47,322 bases of DNA from Flavobacteriaceae bacterium (GTDB taxonomy: Bacteria > Bacteroidota > Bacteroidia > Flavobacteriales > Flavobacteriaceae). The notes under the pieces were generated by a model that did not search any database, had not been told where the DNA came from, and worked only from the letters and a program-made list of their open reading frames with translations. This document shows positions 17,979-27,630 of this stretch, piece after piece. A program made the position numbers and the translations under genes. Each line of letters opens with the position of its first letter. Within the stretch, counting starts at the first letter, position 1. The DNA lies in contig JAKMGK010000073.1 of the NCBI GenBank assembly GCA_022424955.1, forward strand, positions 1 to 47,322. Direction: 5' to 3'.

Positions 17979-18623
17979 ATGAACATTAGACTTCCTAAAA
18001 TAACGTTCCAAACCGCACTCATTATCATACTGCTGATTTTAGGAATCGATCAAGCGTCAAAGATTTATATCAAACTCAATTACCCCTTATCCATCTATGG
18101 TCAAAAAGCCATTGTAGATTGGGGCTTTTTTAAGCTGTTGTTTATTGAAAACAAAGGGATGGCCTGGGGGACAAAAATCAACGACATTCTTCCCTTTTTA
18201 AGTGAAGATGTCGCAAAACTTTTACTCACTCTTTTTCGTTTAGTCGCCATTGGATACCTGGGGTTTTGGTTGTATTCACTCTTAAAAAAAGAAAGTTCAC
18301 AGCTTTTATTATTGGCCCTTTCTTTGATCTTTGCTGGTGCGATAGGTAACTTGATTGACTCGCTCTTTTATGGGGTGATTTTTTCTCACTCTTATGGGCA
18401 AGTCGCCACTTTATTTCCAGAAGAAGGCTATGCAACTTTCTTTTATGGTCATGTGGTCGATATGTTACAATTTCCCATCGCTTCCTGGACTTGGCCAGAA
18501 TGGATGCCCATCATAGGTGGAAAAGACTACACTTTCTTCGAATATGTCTTTAATGTTGCCGATTCAGCGATTAGTACAGGCGTTGGAATTTTGCTCTTCT
18601 TTAATAAAAGAATCTTCGGCTAG
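17979..18623 (+). CDS. lspA: Lipoprotein signal peptidase (signal peptidase II)
   Basis: Cleaves the signal peptide of prolipoproteins at the lipid-modified Cys in the inner membrane; several lipoproteins in this window are potential substrates. At 214 residues it is longer than the roughly 165 of proteobacterial LspA, as is usual in Bacteroidota. Four hydrophobic segments are visible. The motifs ENKGMAWG, AGAIGNLIDSLFYG (first catalytic Asp) and FNVADSAIS (second catalytic Asp) are present. Convergent with the 5-FCL gene, with a 4-nt overlap of the stops. Confidence 0.95.
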   Translation: MNIRLPKITFQTALIIILLILGIDQASKIYIKLNYPLSIYGQKAIVDWGFFKLLFIENKGMAWGTKINDILPFLSEDVAKLLLTLFRLVAIGYLGFWLYSLLKKESSQLLLLALSLIFAGAIGNLIDSLFYGVIFSHSYGQVATLFPEEGYATFFYGHVVDMLQFPIASWTWPEWMPIIGGKDYTFFEYVFNVADSAISTGVGILLFFNKRIFG

Positions 18624-19180
18624 AGAAAAGAGTAGATCTTTTCTGGGGTAATACAATACTGTAATTTTATATCGGTTTTTTCTGCTGGGATGAGCTCTTC
18701 TGGTGGAAAAAAAGACAGACCAATAAAGCGACATTCTGGATCGCATTGGGCTAAAAAACGGTCGTAATACCCCTTTCCGTAGCCTATTCTATTCCCTTGC
18801 AAATCATAGGTGAGCAAAGGGACAAAGACCACTTCAATTGTTGTTGGAGATACGGCAATTCCTCCAATAGGTTCAGGTATTCCAAATGAATTGGGTTTGA
18901 TAGCCGTCGCGTCTGTTAGTAGGATATGAGATAAATCAAAATTAGACTCCATGCGAGGGACAACTACCTCTTTGTCTTTTCCTTGTAAGAGGGTTAAAAC
19001 ATATTCCGTATCGACTTCTTTTAAGCTATGATTGCTTAAAAAAAGATGAAAATAGGTCTTTTCCCACAGGGCTAAAGACAAGAGTTGATTCGCAATTTGA
19101 AGGCTTTTATTCGCCACTTGCTCTGGGGTCAAAGCTTCCCTTTGTTTTTTATATGCTAGCCTAAGTGAATTTTTGTCCAT
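18620..19180 (-). CDS. 5-formyltetrahydrofolate cyclo-ligase
   Basis: Converts 5-formyl-THF to 5,10-methenyl-THF with ATP. The 186-residue form from ATG 19180 starts MDKNSLRLAYKKQREAL, the usual family N-terminus with the basic ATP-binding stretch. Seven upstream residues from another ATG look spurious. The diagnostic motif GNRIGYGKGYYDRFL is present near the C-terminus. Divergent from uvrC with a 58-bp gap. Confidence 0.94.
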   Translation of the reverse strand: MDKNSLRLAYKKQREALTPEQVANKSLQIANQLLSLALWEKTYFHLFLSNHSLKEVDTEYVLTLLQGKDKEVVVPRMESNFDLSHILLTDATAIKPNSFGIPEPIGGIAVSPTTIEVVFVPLLTYDLQGNRIGYGKGYYDRFLAQCDPECRFIGLSFFPPEELIPAEKTDIKLQYCITPEKIYSFL

Positions 19181-19211
19181 TATTTGCCTCCTTCTACACA
19201 AAGAAAAGCAT

Positions 19212-19219
19212 TATTTTTG
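19212..19219 (+). promoter_or_regulatory. Putative -7 promoter element for uvrC
   Basis: TATTTTTG matches TAnnTTTG exactly and ends 19 nt before the chosen ATG at 19239. A TTTG at 19183-19186 lies 25 nt upstream, longer than the usual spacer. Confidence 0.45.
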
Positions 19220-19238
19220 GCTTAGATCCTTTCGCTTC

Positions 19239-21035
19239 ATGGAACATACTGATCTTACTGTTCAACTTAAAACGCTGCCGAGTAGTCCTGGGGTATATCA
19301 GTATTTTGATTCCAAAGGAACCATTATCTATGTGGGGAAAGCGAAAAACCTCAAGAAAAGGGTCAATTCCTATTTTACTAAAAATCACGACAATCACAAA
19401 ACAAGGATATTAGTCAAAAATATTGTGACCATTGAACACATTGTGGTAGAAAGTGAAATGGACGCGCTTTTATTAGAAAATAACCTCATTAAAAAACACA
19501 AACCGCGGTATAATGTTTTGTTGAAGGACGATAAAACTTATCCATGGATTTGCATTAAAAAAGAACGCTTCCCCAGAATTTTCGCTACGCGGAAAATCAT
19601 CAAAGATGGATCAGAGTACTTTGGACCTTACACCAGCATGAAAACAGTGCGTACCCTTTTAGATTTGATTAAAGGGCTTTATCCTTTACGCACCTGTAAT
19701 TATGACCTATCAAAAGAAAAAATCGAAGCACAAAAATACAAGCTTTGTTTAGAGTACCATCTAGGGAATTGTCTCGCCCCTTGCGAAGATAAAATTGACG
19801 CAAGTCAATATGACGAAAACATCACTGCGATTCGCGCCATCATCAAAGGAAATTTTAAAGACTCTCTACTTCAGTTTAAACAACAAATGAAAGCGCATGC
19901 GGCCAACATGGAGTTTGAAGAGGCTCAAAAGATCAAAGAAAAACTGGACGTTCTTCAAAACTACCAAGCAAAATCGACCATTGTCAATCCTAAGATTTCT
20001 AATGTAGATGTCTTTTCTATTATCACAGACGAAGCCTATGGCTATGTCAATTTCTTACAGCTTTCTCATGGGTCAATAATTCGTTCCCACACCATTGAAA
20101 TCAAAAAGAAATTAGCCGAAACCAAAGAAGAATTATTGTCCCTTGCCATCATAGAAATACGCCAGCGTTTTCACTCCCAATCCCCAGAGGTCTATCTCCC
20201 TTTTACCCTTGACCTAGGAGACAAAATCAAAGTAAGCGTTCCTCAATTAGGCGATAAAAAACACTTGGTCGATTTATCAGAACGCAACGCAAAATACTTC
20301 CGTATGGAGCGCTTTAAGCAAATGCAAATTGTCGATCCAGGTCGTCACACCAATCGCTTAATGACCCAAATGAAAGCCGACCTGCGCTTATCTGAAGAAC
20401 CGCGACATATCGAATGCTTTGACAACTCAAACTTACAAGGCTCAAATCCTGTGGCGGCTTGTGTGGTCTTTCGCAATGGAAAACCTTATAAAAAAGACTA
20501 CCGTCATTACAACATTAAAACCGTTGAAGGGCCAGACGATTTTGCCTCTATGGAAGAAGTTGTTTATCGACGGTATAAACGCCTGGTAGAAGAAGGACAA
20601 TCCCTACCGCAACTCATTATTATCGATGGTGGAAAAGGACAACTTTCTTCTGCTTTAAAAAGTCTTGACCTTTTAGGATTACGCGGGAAAATTGCCATTG
20701 TAGGAATCGCTAAACGACTAGAAGAGATTTACTTCCCTGAAGACCCGATTCCACTGTATTTAGATAAAAAATCTGAAAGCTTAAAAGTCATTCAATTCCT
20801 ACGGAATGAAGCCCACCGCTTTGGGATCACTTTTCACCGAAATAAAAGGTCAAAAGGCGCGATCAAGTCGGGCTTAGATGCGATCCCAGGTGTAGGTGCT
20901 AAAACAAAAGAAACCCTATTGAAGAAATTTAAATCCTTTAAACGCATAAAAGCAGCAACAGAAAACGATTTGATTTTTGTGTTAGGCGAAAACAAAGGAA
21001 AACAACTCTACCAACATTTACACACCAAAACTTAA
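19239..21035 (+). CDS. uvrC: Excinuclease ABC subunit C
   Basis: Makes the dual incisions of nucleotide excision repair with UvrB. The chosen start at 19239 gives 598 residues beginning MEHTDLTVQLKTLPSSPGVY; the in-frame ATG at 19173 would add 22 non-conserved residues. Domains in order: GIY-YIG nuclease (residues about 10-95, GVYQYFDSKGTIIYVGKAKN), Cys-rich region, UVR motif binding UvrB (MEFEEAQKIKEKLDVLQ), RNase H-like nuclease (IECFDNSNLQGSNPVAA, IIIDGGKGQLSSAL) and C-terminal helix-hairpin-helix (LDAIPGVGAKTKETLLKKF). Confidence 0.97.
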   Translation: MEHTDLTVQLKTLPSSPGVYQYFDSKGTIIYVGKAKNLKKRVNSYFTKNHDNHKTRILVKNIVTIEHIVVESEMDALLLENNLIKKHKPRYNVLLKDDKTYPWICIKKERFPRIFATRKIIKDGSEYFGPYTSMKTVRTLLDLIKGLYPLRTCNYDLSKEKIEAQKYKLCLEYHLGNCLAPCEDKIDASQYDENITAIRAIIKGNFKDSLLQFKQQMKAHAANMEFEEAQKIKEKLDVLQNYQAKSTIVNPKISNVDVFSIITDEAYGYVNFLQLSHGSIIRSHTIEIKKKLAETKEELLSLAIIEIRQRFHSQSPEVYLPFTLDLGDKIKVSVPQLGDKKHLVDLSERNAKYFRMERFKQMQIVDPGRHTNRLMTQMKADLRLSEEPRHIECFDNSNLQGSNPVAACVVFRNGKPYKKDYRHYNIKTVEGPDDFASMEEVVYRRYKRLVEEGQSLPQLIIIDGGKGQLSSALKSLDLLGLRGKIAIVGIAKRLEEIYFPEDPIPLYLDKKSESLKVIQFLRNEAHRFGITFHRNKRSKGAIKSGLDAIPGVGAKTKETLLKKFKSFKRIKAATENDLIFVLGENKGKQLYQHLHTKT

Positions 21036-21107
21036 GCGTTAATTTATCCCTAAAGCAGTCATAGGCTCTAGAAGATTTTTATAAATTGCCAAACAAGAAA
21101 AATAGGC

Positions 21108-21908
21108 ATGAAAAAATGGTCCTTTTTTACATTCTTTAGTTTGTGTTGCTCCCTTTGTTTTGCACAACAAGACCTCCTTCCATCGGCTGTTTCCCAAAAT
21201 GCTTTTAAGGCTGGAGAATGGTTTGAGTTTCGCATTCACTATGGGGTTTTTAACGCAAGCCGTGTTACTCTGGAACTCAAGGCAGACACACTTGATCAAA
21301 CTCCCGTTTTCCATGCAAAAGGCTATGGCCGTACCACAGGCCTTGCGCGTTTATTTTTTAAGGTGGAAGATCATTATGAATCTTATTTTGGTCAAAAAGA
21401 CGGCTTACCGCGTTGGTTTATTCGAGACATCAATGAAGGGGGCTATACAAAAGACCTTGAAATTCGTTTTGATCACAAAAAGAAAATGGCCCATATCAAC
21501 GATAAAAAAAAGAAGAAGAAAGCTAGTTTTGCTATCAATGAAAATGTGCAAGATCTTATCTCTGCCTTTTATTATTTAAGGAATTTCTGTGACACCTCTT
21601 CCCTTAAAGAAGGAGAAGATATTCCCCTTAATATGTTTTTTGACCAAGAAAACTATCTGTTTAAATTGCGCTTTTTAGGGAGGGAAACCATCGAAACTGC
21701 CTTTGGAAAAGTGCGTTGCCTCAAGCTTCGCCCTTTTGTACAGAGTGGTCGCGTGTTTAGCGAGCAAGAAAGTGTTACCCTGTGGGTGAGTGATGACCAG
21801 AATAAAATCCCTGTAAAAATGCGTGCAGATTTAAGGGTTGGATCAATTGACTGTGATTTAGACCGCTTTAAAAATTTACAACACCCCTTTAATATGGAGG
21901 TAAAATAA
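21108..21908 (+). CDS. DUF3108 domain-containing exported protein
   Basis: A 266-residue protein with a Sec signal peptide (MKKWSFFTFFSLCCSLCFAQ). The mature part (FKAGEWFEFRIHYGVFNASRV, then LARLFFKVEDHYESYF and the C-terminal VTLWVSDDQNKIPVKMRADL) fits DUF3108, a periplasmic family of unknown function thought to have a lipocalin-like beta fold. A lysine-rich run around residue 130 lies in a loop. It precedes the M23 peptidase gene by 73 nt, so a cell-envelope role is plausible but not shown. Confidence 0.82.
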   Translation: MKKWSFFTFFSLCCSLCFAQQDLLPSAVSQNAFKAGEWFEFRIHYGVFNASRVTLELKADTLDQTPVFHAKGYGRTTGLARLFFKVEDHYESYFGQKDGLPRWFIRDINEGGYTKDLEIRFDHKKKMAHINDKKKKKKASFAINENVQDLISAFYYLRNFCDTSSLKEGEDIPLNMFFDQENYLFKLRFLGRETIETAFGKVRCLKLRPFVQSGRVFSEQESVTLWVSDDQNKIPVKMRADLRVGSIDCDLDRFKNLQHPFNMEVK

Positions 21909-21981
21909 CTGTTGTTAACTTTCTTAATAAGTGCCTGAAAAAGATAAAAGAATCCCTTAAAAGTTTGCGAAATTTGTAGTC

Positions 21982-23250
21982 ATGAAGCGTTTTAATTTTT
22001 CCGCCCTTATATACTTGCTTATCGCCTGCTTTTTACTTGCTTGTGATGAAGAAACTGCTACTGTCGAGATATCGCAAGAACAAGAAGAAATTGTTGTTGA
22101 ACCTGATCTACGTTATGGTTTTGATTTCAATCAATATACTGCCAAGCAGTTAAAAATAAAAAGAGGGGACACCTTTGGTGCCATTTTAGAACGCAATGGC
22201 ATAGATTATCCTCAAGTGTATGAAATTCTTCAGAGTATTAAAGGTGATGTGAATGTTCGCAAACTTCAAATTGGCAAACCATATACCTTACTCTATGACA
22301 AAGAAAGTATAAGCACTCCAAAAGCTTTTATCTACCATCCAGACGCTTTGGGCTATAGCGTGATTCAGCTGCGTGATAGTATTTATGGGAAACAAGTGAG
22401 TAAACCCATTAGAACCGTTGAACTAGAAGCAACAGGGGTGATTGAAAGCTCCCTCTATGAAACCATGCAAAACAGTGGATACAACAACATGCTTACCTAT
22501 TTTATGGCAGATGTATATGCATGGACCATCGACTTTACAAGACTAGATAAAGGAGATCGATTTAAGGTAATTTATACCGAAAAGTTTGTCGATGACTCTA
22601 TCTCTGTGGGAATAGAAAAGATCAAAGCAGCCTATTTTGAACATCGCGGAAAAGGCCTTTATGCCTATGAATTTGAGACAGACAGCATTAAAGGAATTAT
22701 AGATTATTTTGATGATAAGGCCAAAAACTTACGCCGGGCCTTTTTAAAAGCTCCCGTGAAATTTAGTCGCATCTCTTCCCGTTATAACCTTAAAAGAAGA
22801 ATCGCCTACTACGGCCGTGTCAAGCCCCACAAAGGAACAGATTATGCCGCTGCTGTGGGGACACCCATTATGGCCACTGCAAATGGTCGCGTCGCTAAAG
22901 CTAGTTACACTAGAGGAAATGGGAACTATGTAAAAATCAAACACAACAACACCTATTCAACCCAATACCTTCACATGAAACGCCGTAAAGTAAAGGTGGG
23001 GCAGTATGTCAAACAAGGAGATGTTATTGGTTGGGTTGGAATGACAGGAAATACCTCTGGCCCGCACGTCTGTTATCGTTTTTGGAAAAATGGTCGCCAA
23101 GTAGATCCTTTTAAACAAAAACTTCCAGAAGCTAAGCCCATATCTTCTGAATTAAAAAAACGCTATTTCGCCCATATTAAAGCAACCGAAAAACAATTGA
23201 ACTGTCTTGATTTCAAAGAAGAAAAGACAACAAACATCGCAATGAACTAA
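21982..23250 (+). CDS. M23 family metallopeptidase lipoprotein with altered HxH motif
   Basis: A 422-residue predicted lipoprotein (MKRFNFSALIYLLIACFLLAC, lipid Cys about 21). A LysM/OapA-like region is followed by a C-terminal LytM/M23 domain (about residues 270-385). Active-site residues visible are H283 and D287 (HKGTD), H331 (YLHM) and H362 (GPHVC). The second His of the canonical HxH zinc motif is Cys364 (codons 23065-23073 encode HVC). Family members cut peptidoglycan cross-bridges. Whether this one is active, a Cys-liganded zinc enzyme, or a degenerate activator is open. Followed by pgi after 2 nt. Confidence 0.9.
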   Translation: MKRFNFSALIYLLIACFLLACDEETATVEISQEQEEIVVEPDLRYGFDFNQYTAKQLKIKRGDTFGAILERNGIDYPQVYEILQSIKGDVNVRKLQIGKPYTLLYDKESISTPKAFIYHPDALGYSVIQLRDSIYGKQVSKPIRTVELEATGVIESSLYETMQNSGYNNMLTYFMADVYAWTIDFTRLDKGDRFKVIYTEKFVDDSISVGIEKIKAAYFEHRGKGLYAYEFETDSIKGIIDYFDDKAKNLRRAFLKAPVKFSRISSRYNLKRRIAYYGRVKPHKGTDYAAAVGTPIMATANGRVAKASYTRGNGNYVKIKHNNTYSTQYLHMKRRKVKVGQYVKQGDVIGWVGMTGNTSGPHVCYRFWKNGRQVDPFKQKLPEAKPISSELKKRYFAHIKATEKQLNCLDFKEEKTTNIAMN

Positions 23251-23252
23251 AC

Positions 23253-24890
23253 ATGGCATTACCAAACATCAACCCCACTACAACAAAAAGTTGGGAAAAA
23301 TTAACCGCTCATTTTAAAGCAATTAAAGACGAGCGTTTACAAGACTATTTTAACCAGGACGACAAGCGCTTTGATCGCTTCTCTATTCAATGGGAAGACT
23401 TTTTAGTTGACTTTTCTAAAAACCGTATTCAGCAAGAAACCCTAGTCCTCTTAGAAGACTTTGCCCATGAAATGGGATTAAAAGGGGCAATGGAGGCCTA
23501 TTTTGGAGGGGGAGTCATTAATCAAACTGAAGGTCGAGCGGTACTCCATACCGCACTTCGCGCACCCGAAGAAACGCAAATCTATATCGATGATCTAGAC
23601 GTTATGCCAGAGGTCCATGCGATCAAAGCTAAGATTCGTTCTTTTTGTGATAAAGTAATTAGCGGTGAGCACAAAGGATTCACAGGAAAGGCCATTACCC
23701 ATGTAGTCAATATCGGTATTGGCGGCTCTGATTTAGGTCCCGCTATGATAACAGAGTCACTTCAATATTATAAAAATCACCTCAACGTTCAGTTTGTTTC
23801 TAATGTAGAGGGAGACCATGTTCGCGAGGTCATGAAAACCCTTGATCTAGAGACCACCCTTTTTGTCATTGTTTCTAAAACTTTTACTACCCAAGAAACC
23901 TTGAGTAATGCGAATACCCTTAGAGAATGGTTTTTAAGCCATGCGGGGGAAGAAGCCATTGCGCAACATTTTGTCGCCATTTCAACGAATTTAGAAAAGA
24001 TTGCTGCCTTTGGGATTGCTCCAGAAAATGTCTTTCCCATGAAAGACTGGGTTGGTGGACGTTTTTCGCTTTGGAGTGCTGTGGGCTTAAGCATCGCTTT
24101 GGCCGTTGGACCAGATCATTTTGACGCCTTATTAGTAGGGGCGCATAAAATGGACAAGCATTTTAAAGACAGTCCTTTTCAGGAAAACATTCCTGTTGTA
24201 CTGGCTTTAATTAGCATTTGGTACAACAACTTTTGGGAAGCCGAAAGTGAAGCCATTATTCCCTATACGCAATATTTACGCAACCTGCCTGCCTACCTAC
24301 AACAAGGCATCATGGAAAGCAACGGGAAAGGGGTTGATCGCAATGGAGAAAATGTCGAATATCAAACCGGAACCATTATCTGGGGCGGATCAGGAACAAA
24401 CGCACAACACGCCTTTTTTCAGCACATTCACCAAGGGACGAAATTGATCCCGGCCGACTTTATTGGGTTCAAAACCTCCTTGTATGGGGAAGAAGACCAC
24501 CAACACAAGTTAATGGCGAATTTTATTGCCCAAACAGAAGCCTTAATGCGTGGAAAATCGATGGCAGAAGCTGTTAATGAATTAATTGAAAAAGGCCTGT
24601 CGGAAGACGAGATCGAAACCCTTGCCCCCTTTAAAGTGTTTGAAGGAAACAATCCCACTAACACCCTTTTAATTGATGCCTTAACGCCAGAAAGTATTGG
24701 AAAACTAATCGCTCTATATGAACAAAAGATCTTTGTACAAGGCGTGTTGTGGAACATCTTTAGTTATGATCAATGGGGTGTTGAGCTAGGGAAACAATTG
24801 GCCAATACTGTTTTAGAGGACCTTAAAGGAGACAGCATTGCACAACACGATGCCTCTACCACTGCCTTACTCAAGCATTTAAAAAACTAA
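23253..24890 (+). CDS. pgi: Glucose-6-phosphate isomerase
   Basis: Interconverts glucose-6-phosphate and fructose-6-phosphate, and so also feeds GlmS. The 545-residue length is standard. Signatures are NIGIGGSDLGPAMITE, the substrate-binding SKTFTTQET, DWVGGRFSLWSAVGLS, the Glu-bearing MESNGKGVDRNG and the C-terminal catalytic-Lys motif DQWGVELGKQLA. It starts 2 nt after the peptidase gene and is convergent with recJ (2-nt gap). Confidence 0.98.
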   Translation: MALPNINPTTTKSWEKLTAHFKAIKDERLQDYFNQDDKRFDRFSIQWEDFLVDFSKNRIQQETLVLLEDFAHEMGLKGAMEAYFGGGVINQTEGRAVLHTALRAPEETQIYIDDLDVMPEVHAIKAKIRSFCDKVISGEHKGFTGKAITHVVNIGIGGSDLGPAMITESLQYYKNHLNVQFVSNVEGDHVREVMKTLDLETTLFVIVSKTFTTQETLSNANTLREWFLSHAGEEAIAQHFVAISTNLEKIAAFGIAPENVFPMKDWVGGRFSLWSAVGLSIALAVGPDHFDALLVGAHKMDKHFKDSPFQENIPVVLALISIWYNNFWEAESEAIIPYTQYLRNLPAYLQQGIMESNGKGVDRNGENVEYQTGTIIWGGSGTNAQHAFFQHIHQGTKLIPADFIGFKTSLYGEEDHQHKLMANFIAQTEALMRGKSMAEAVNELIEKGLSEDEIETLAPFKVFEGNNPTNTLLIDALTPESIGKLIALYEQKIFVQGVLWNIFSYDQWGVELGKQLANTVLEDLKGDSIAQHDASTTALLKHLKN

Positions 24891-24892
24891 TC

Positions 24893-26584
24893 CTATTCTT
24901 TTGGCCGAATGGCCTTGAGCTTTAATTGTAGTGAAATTGTCCCGTTCCACTCGTTTTCATCGAGCGTGTATAAAAGGTCAAATGCTGCGCCGCTTTTGAT
25001 GTGTTCAAAATGATTTGCCATGCCAAATCCTATCCCCACTAAGGGCCCGTTTGCAGTTTGCACCGATAGACGTAAATGACTTTGATCTTTCCCTACCACT
25101 TTGCTTTGTCCACTATCGACACAATTTGTGCTACAAAAAACAGGACGCATATTTTTTGGACCAAAGGGGGCCATTTGTGCGACAATACGATACAGTTTAT
25201 GATTCACCTCCTCAATGGGGAGCACTAAGTCATAGAGAAGAACTGGTGTTTTTTGTTCGGGTAAAATTGTTGTTTCAACTTGCTTTTCAAAAGCGGCTTT
25301 AAAGGTCGTTAATTGGTCTTTGTGAAGTGTTAATCCAGCTGCATACTTGTGCCCGCCAAATTGCAACATGTGGGCTTTACAGGCATCTAATGCGTTATAA
25401 ATATTAAAGCCTTTTACAGATCGAACAGAGCCTACATAGTTCTCCCCAGACTGCGTTAAAACAACCGTGGGTCGATAATGGTTTTCTATCAAGCGAGAAG
25501 CGACTATCCCCACAACACCTTTATGCCAATCTGCTGCAAAAACGACTGTTGCTGGAAAATCCTCTTCTTTTCTCTGCTTTATTTGATTGAGTGCTTCTTG
25601 GGTAATTCGTTCGTCTGTGGCCCTGCGTTCAGTATTAAATTGCTCAATGGCTTCTACCAGTTTTTTGACCTCATTGTAATCTTTGCTTGTCAATAAATCA
25701 ACAGCTACTAATGCATGATCCATGCGTCCAGCAGCGTTGATGCGTGGGGCAACTTTAAACACTAAATCGGTGATGTTGACTGGCTTCTTTAATGACCCAA
25801 GCAAACTTTGAATCCCTGGTCGTGGATTTTGGTGCAATTGCGCCAAACCAAAAAAGCACAAGGTTCTGTTCTCCCCTTCCATGGGTACAATATCTGCGGC
25901 AATGGCTGTGGCAACAAGATCTAGATAGGGGAAAAGTTTTTCTTCGGGTTCGTCCCAGCTTTCGCTTAAGGCTTGAATCAGTTTAAACCCTATACCACAA
26001 CCGCACAATTCATCAAAGGGATAGTCACAATCGGATCGTTTAGGGTCAAGTAGTGCCGTCGCCTGTGGAAGTTCTTCCCCAGGCAAGTGGTGATCACAAA
26101 TAATAAAGTCAATACCTTTTTTTTTGGCATAGGCCACTTTATCGACTGCTTTAATCCCACAATCTAAGGCGATAATCAACTGGATTCCTTTTTCAACGGC
26201 AACATCAATTCCCTTAAAAGAAATGCCATAACCTTCAGTATAACGATCAGGAATATAAGGGGTGATTTTTTTTGTTTTTTCGTTCAAAAAAGAAGACATC
26301 AAAGCGACAGAAGTCGTCCCATCAACATCATAGTCTCCATAGACCATAATGGCTTGATCTTCTTCTAGGGCGGCATGAATACGGGCCACCGCCTTGTCCA
26401 TATCTCGCATTAAAAAAGGGGAGTGTAAATCCTGCCACTGAGGTCTAAAAAACGCTCTGGCAGCACCAAACGTATGCATCCCCCGCTGAACTAAAAGAGC
26501 CGCAATAATCGAGGAAACCCCCAGCTCTTTTTGAAGCTGCTGAACGAAACTTTGTTCTGGTTCTGAAATAGCTTCCCAACGCAT
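24893..26584 (-). CDS. recJ: Single-stranded-DNA-specific exonuclease RecJ
   Basis: A 5'-3' ssDNA exonuclease for recombination and mismatch repair. The start at 26584 (MRWEAISEPEQS) lies 2 nt after the rsmI stop; an earlier in-frame ATG overlaps rsmI. The 563 residues contain the DHH phosphoesterase motifs MVYGDYDVDGTTSVAL and FIICDHHLPGE, then GCGIGFKL, the DHHA1 motif FGGHKYAAGLTL and a C-terminal OB-like domain. Last gene of a four-gene minus-strand group. Confidence 0.96.
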   Translation of the reverse strand: MRWEAISEPEQSFVQQLQKELGVSSIIAALLVQRGMHTFGAARAFFRPQWQDLHSPFLMRDMDKAVARIHAALEEDQAIMVYGDYDVDGTTSVALMSSFLNEKTKKITPYIPDRYTEGYGISFKGIDVAVEKGIQLIIALDCGIKAVDKVAYAKKKGIDFIICDHHLPGEELPQATALLDPKRSDCDYPFDELCGCGIGFKLIQALSESWDEPEEKLFPYLDLVATAIAADIVPMEGENRTLCFFGLAQLHQNPRPGIQSLLGSLKKPVNITDLVFKVAPRINAAGRMDHALVAVDLLTSKDYNEVKKLVEAIEQFNTERRATDERITQEALNQIKQRKEEDFPATVVFAADWHKGVVGIVASRLIENHYRPTVVLTQSGENYVGSVRSVKGFNIYNALDACKAHMLQFGGHKYAAGLTLHKDQLTTFKAAFEKQVETTILPEQKTPVLLYDLVLPIEEVNHKLYRIVAQMAPFGPKNMRPVFCSTNCVDSGQSKVVGKDQSHLRLSVQTANGPLVGIGFGMANHFEHIKSGAAFDLLYTLDENEWNGTISLQLKLKAIRPKE

Positions 26585-26586
26585 GT

Positions 26587-27264
26587 TTATTTTTTTGATT
26601 TCCCGCTCAAGCACAAAACAAATTCTCCTTTAGGGGCTTTTTGTTCAAAATGTGTGATGGCTTCTTTTAAGCTTCCGCGAAAGGTCTCTTCGTGTAGTTT
26701 TGTCAATTCTCTAGAGACAGAAATCTGTCGCTCTTCTCCGCAAGAGCTCGCTAATTGATTTAGGGTCTTTAATAATTTATGGGGGGACTCGTATAAAATA
26801 ACCGTTCGATCTTCTTCTGCGATCTTTTCTAGCCGAGTTTGTCTTCCTTTTTTAGGTGGAAGGAAGGCCTCAAAAATAAAACGATCATTAGGTAAACCAC
26901 TTAAGACCAAGGCGGGGACAAAAGCTGTCGCCCCAGGAAGACATTCTATTTCAATCCCTTCTTTAATCGCTTCTCTTACCAGTAAAAAGCCTGGATCTGA
27001 AATCGCCGGGGTTCCCGCATCTGAAATCAATGCAACGCTTCTGCCTTGCTTTAAATCGCGAATAATCTTAGGCAAGCTAGCGTGTTCATTATGCATATGA
27101 TGGCTGTGCAAGGGAGTGCTGATGTCAAAATGCTGCATTAATTTTGCACTAGTGCGGGTGTCTTCGGCTAAGATGAGTTCTACTTCATTAAGAACCTCAA
27201 CCGCTCTAAAGGTCATGTCTTTAAGATTCCCAATGGGGGTCGGTACAAGAAAAAGTTGTGCCAT
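26587..27264 (-). CDS. rsmI: 16S rRNA (cytidine1402-2'-O)-methyltransferase
   Basis: A SAM-dependent methyltransferase that modifies C1402 in the ribosomal decoding centre. The 225 residues include the family start LFLVPTPIGNLKDMTFRA, the segment ILAEDTRTSAKLMQHF, the glycine-rich ALISDAGTPAISDPG and LPGATAFVPALVLSGL. Slightly shorter than the E. coli enzyme (about 286) because the C-terminal HTH region is missing, as in other Bacteroidota. It directly abuts the DoxX-like gene and recJ. Confidence 0.95.
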   Translation of the reverse strand: MAQLFLVPTPIGNLKDMTFRAVEVLNEVELILAEDTRTSAKLMQHFDISTPLHSHHMHNEHASLPKIIRDLKQGRSVALISDAGTPAISDPGFLLVREAIKEGIEIECLPGATAFVPALVLSGLPNDRFIFEAFLPPKKGRQTRLEKIAEEDRTVILYESPHKLLKTLNQLASSCGEERQISVSRELTKLHEETFRGSLKEAITHFEQKAPKGEFVLCLSGKSKK

Positions 27265-27621
27265 TTATGTTCTAACCTGGTCTTTATAATGATAGGAAAT
27301 ACTCAAAAGAAGTATCGCTATAATGGCAAGGAAATATTCGCCATCTCCTATTATGAGGTGGGCAGATAGGGCCAAAATAAAATCAAAAAACAGCCCGGCA
27401 TAAGCCCACTCAACTAATTTTTTATATTGATTATTTAAAAGCACTGTGGCAGCGATTGCTTTTGCAATTCCCAGGGGTACAATAATGTAAAGCGGAAATC
27501 CCAGAGCAGTAAATTCTTTCGAAACATCGGCTGTTTTAATAAGGTATGCTATTCCGCTTCCCAGCATCATTGCCGCCAATAAAATGGTTACAGTCCAGTA
27601 AAAAATCCTTTTGATTTTCAT
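27265..27621 (-). CDS. DoxX-like family membrane protein
   Basis: 118 residues with four hydrophobic helices (YWTVTILLAAMMLGSGIAYL; FPLYIIVPLGIAKAIAATVLL; WAYAGLFFDFILALSAHLI; FLAIIAILLLSISYHY). The spacing and the GIAKAIAATVLL segment fit the DoxX-like family of small membrane proteins. The precise role is unknown. The stop codon lies immediately beside the rsmI start, so the two genes are likely co-transcribed. Confidence 0.75.
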   Translation of the reverse strand: MKIKRIFYWTVTILLAAMMLGSGIAYLIKTADVSKEFTALGFPLYIIVPLGIAKAIAATVLLNNQYKKLVEWAYAGLFFDFILALSAHLIIGDGEYFLAIIAILLLSISYHYKDQVRT

Positions 27622-27630
27622 TTTCAGTCG

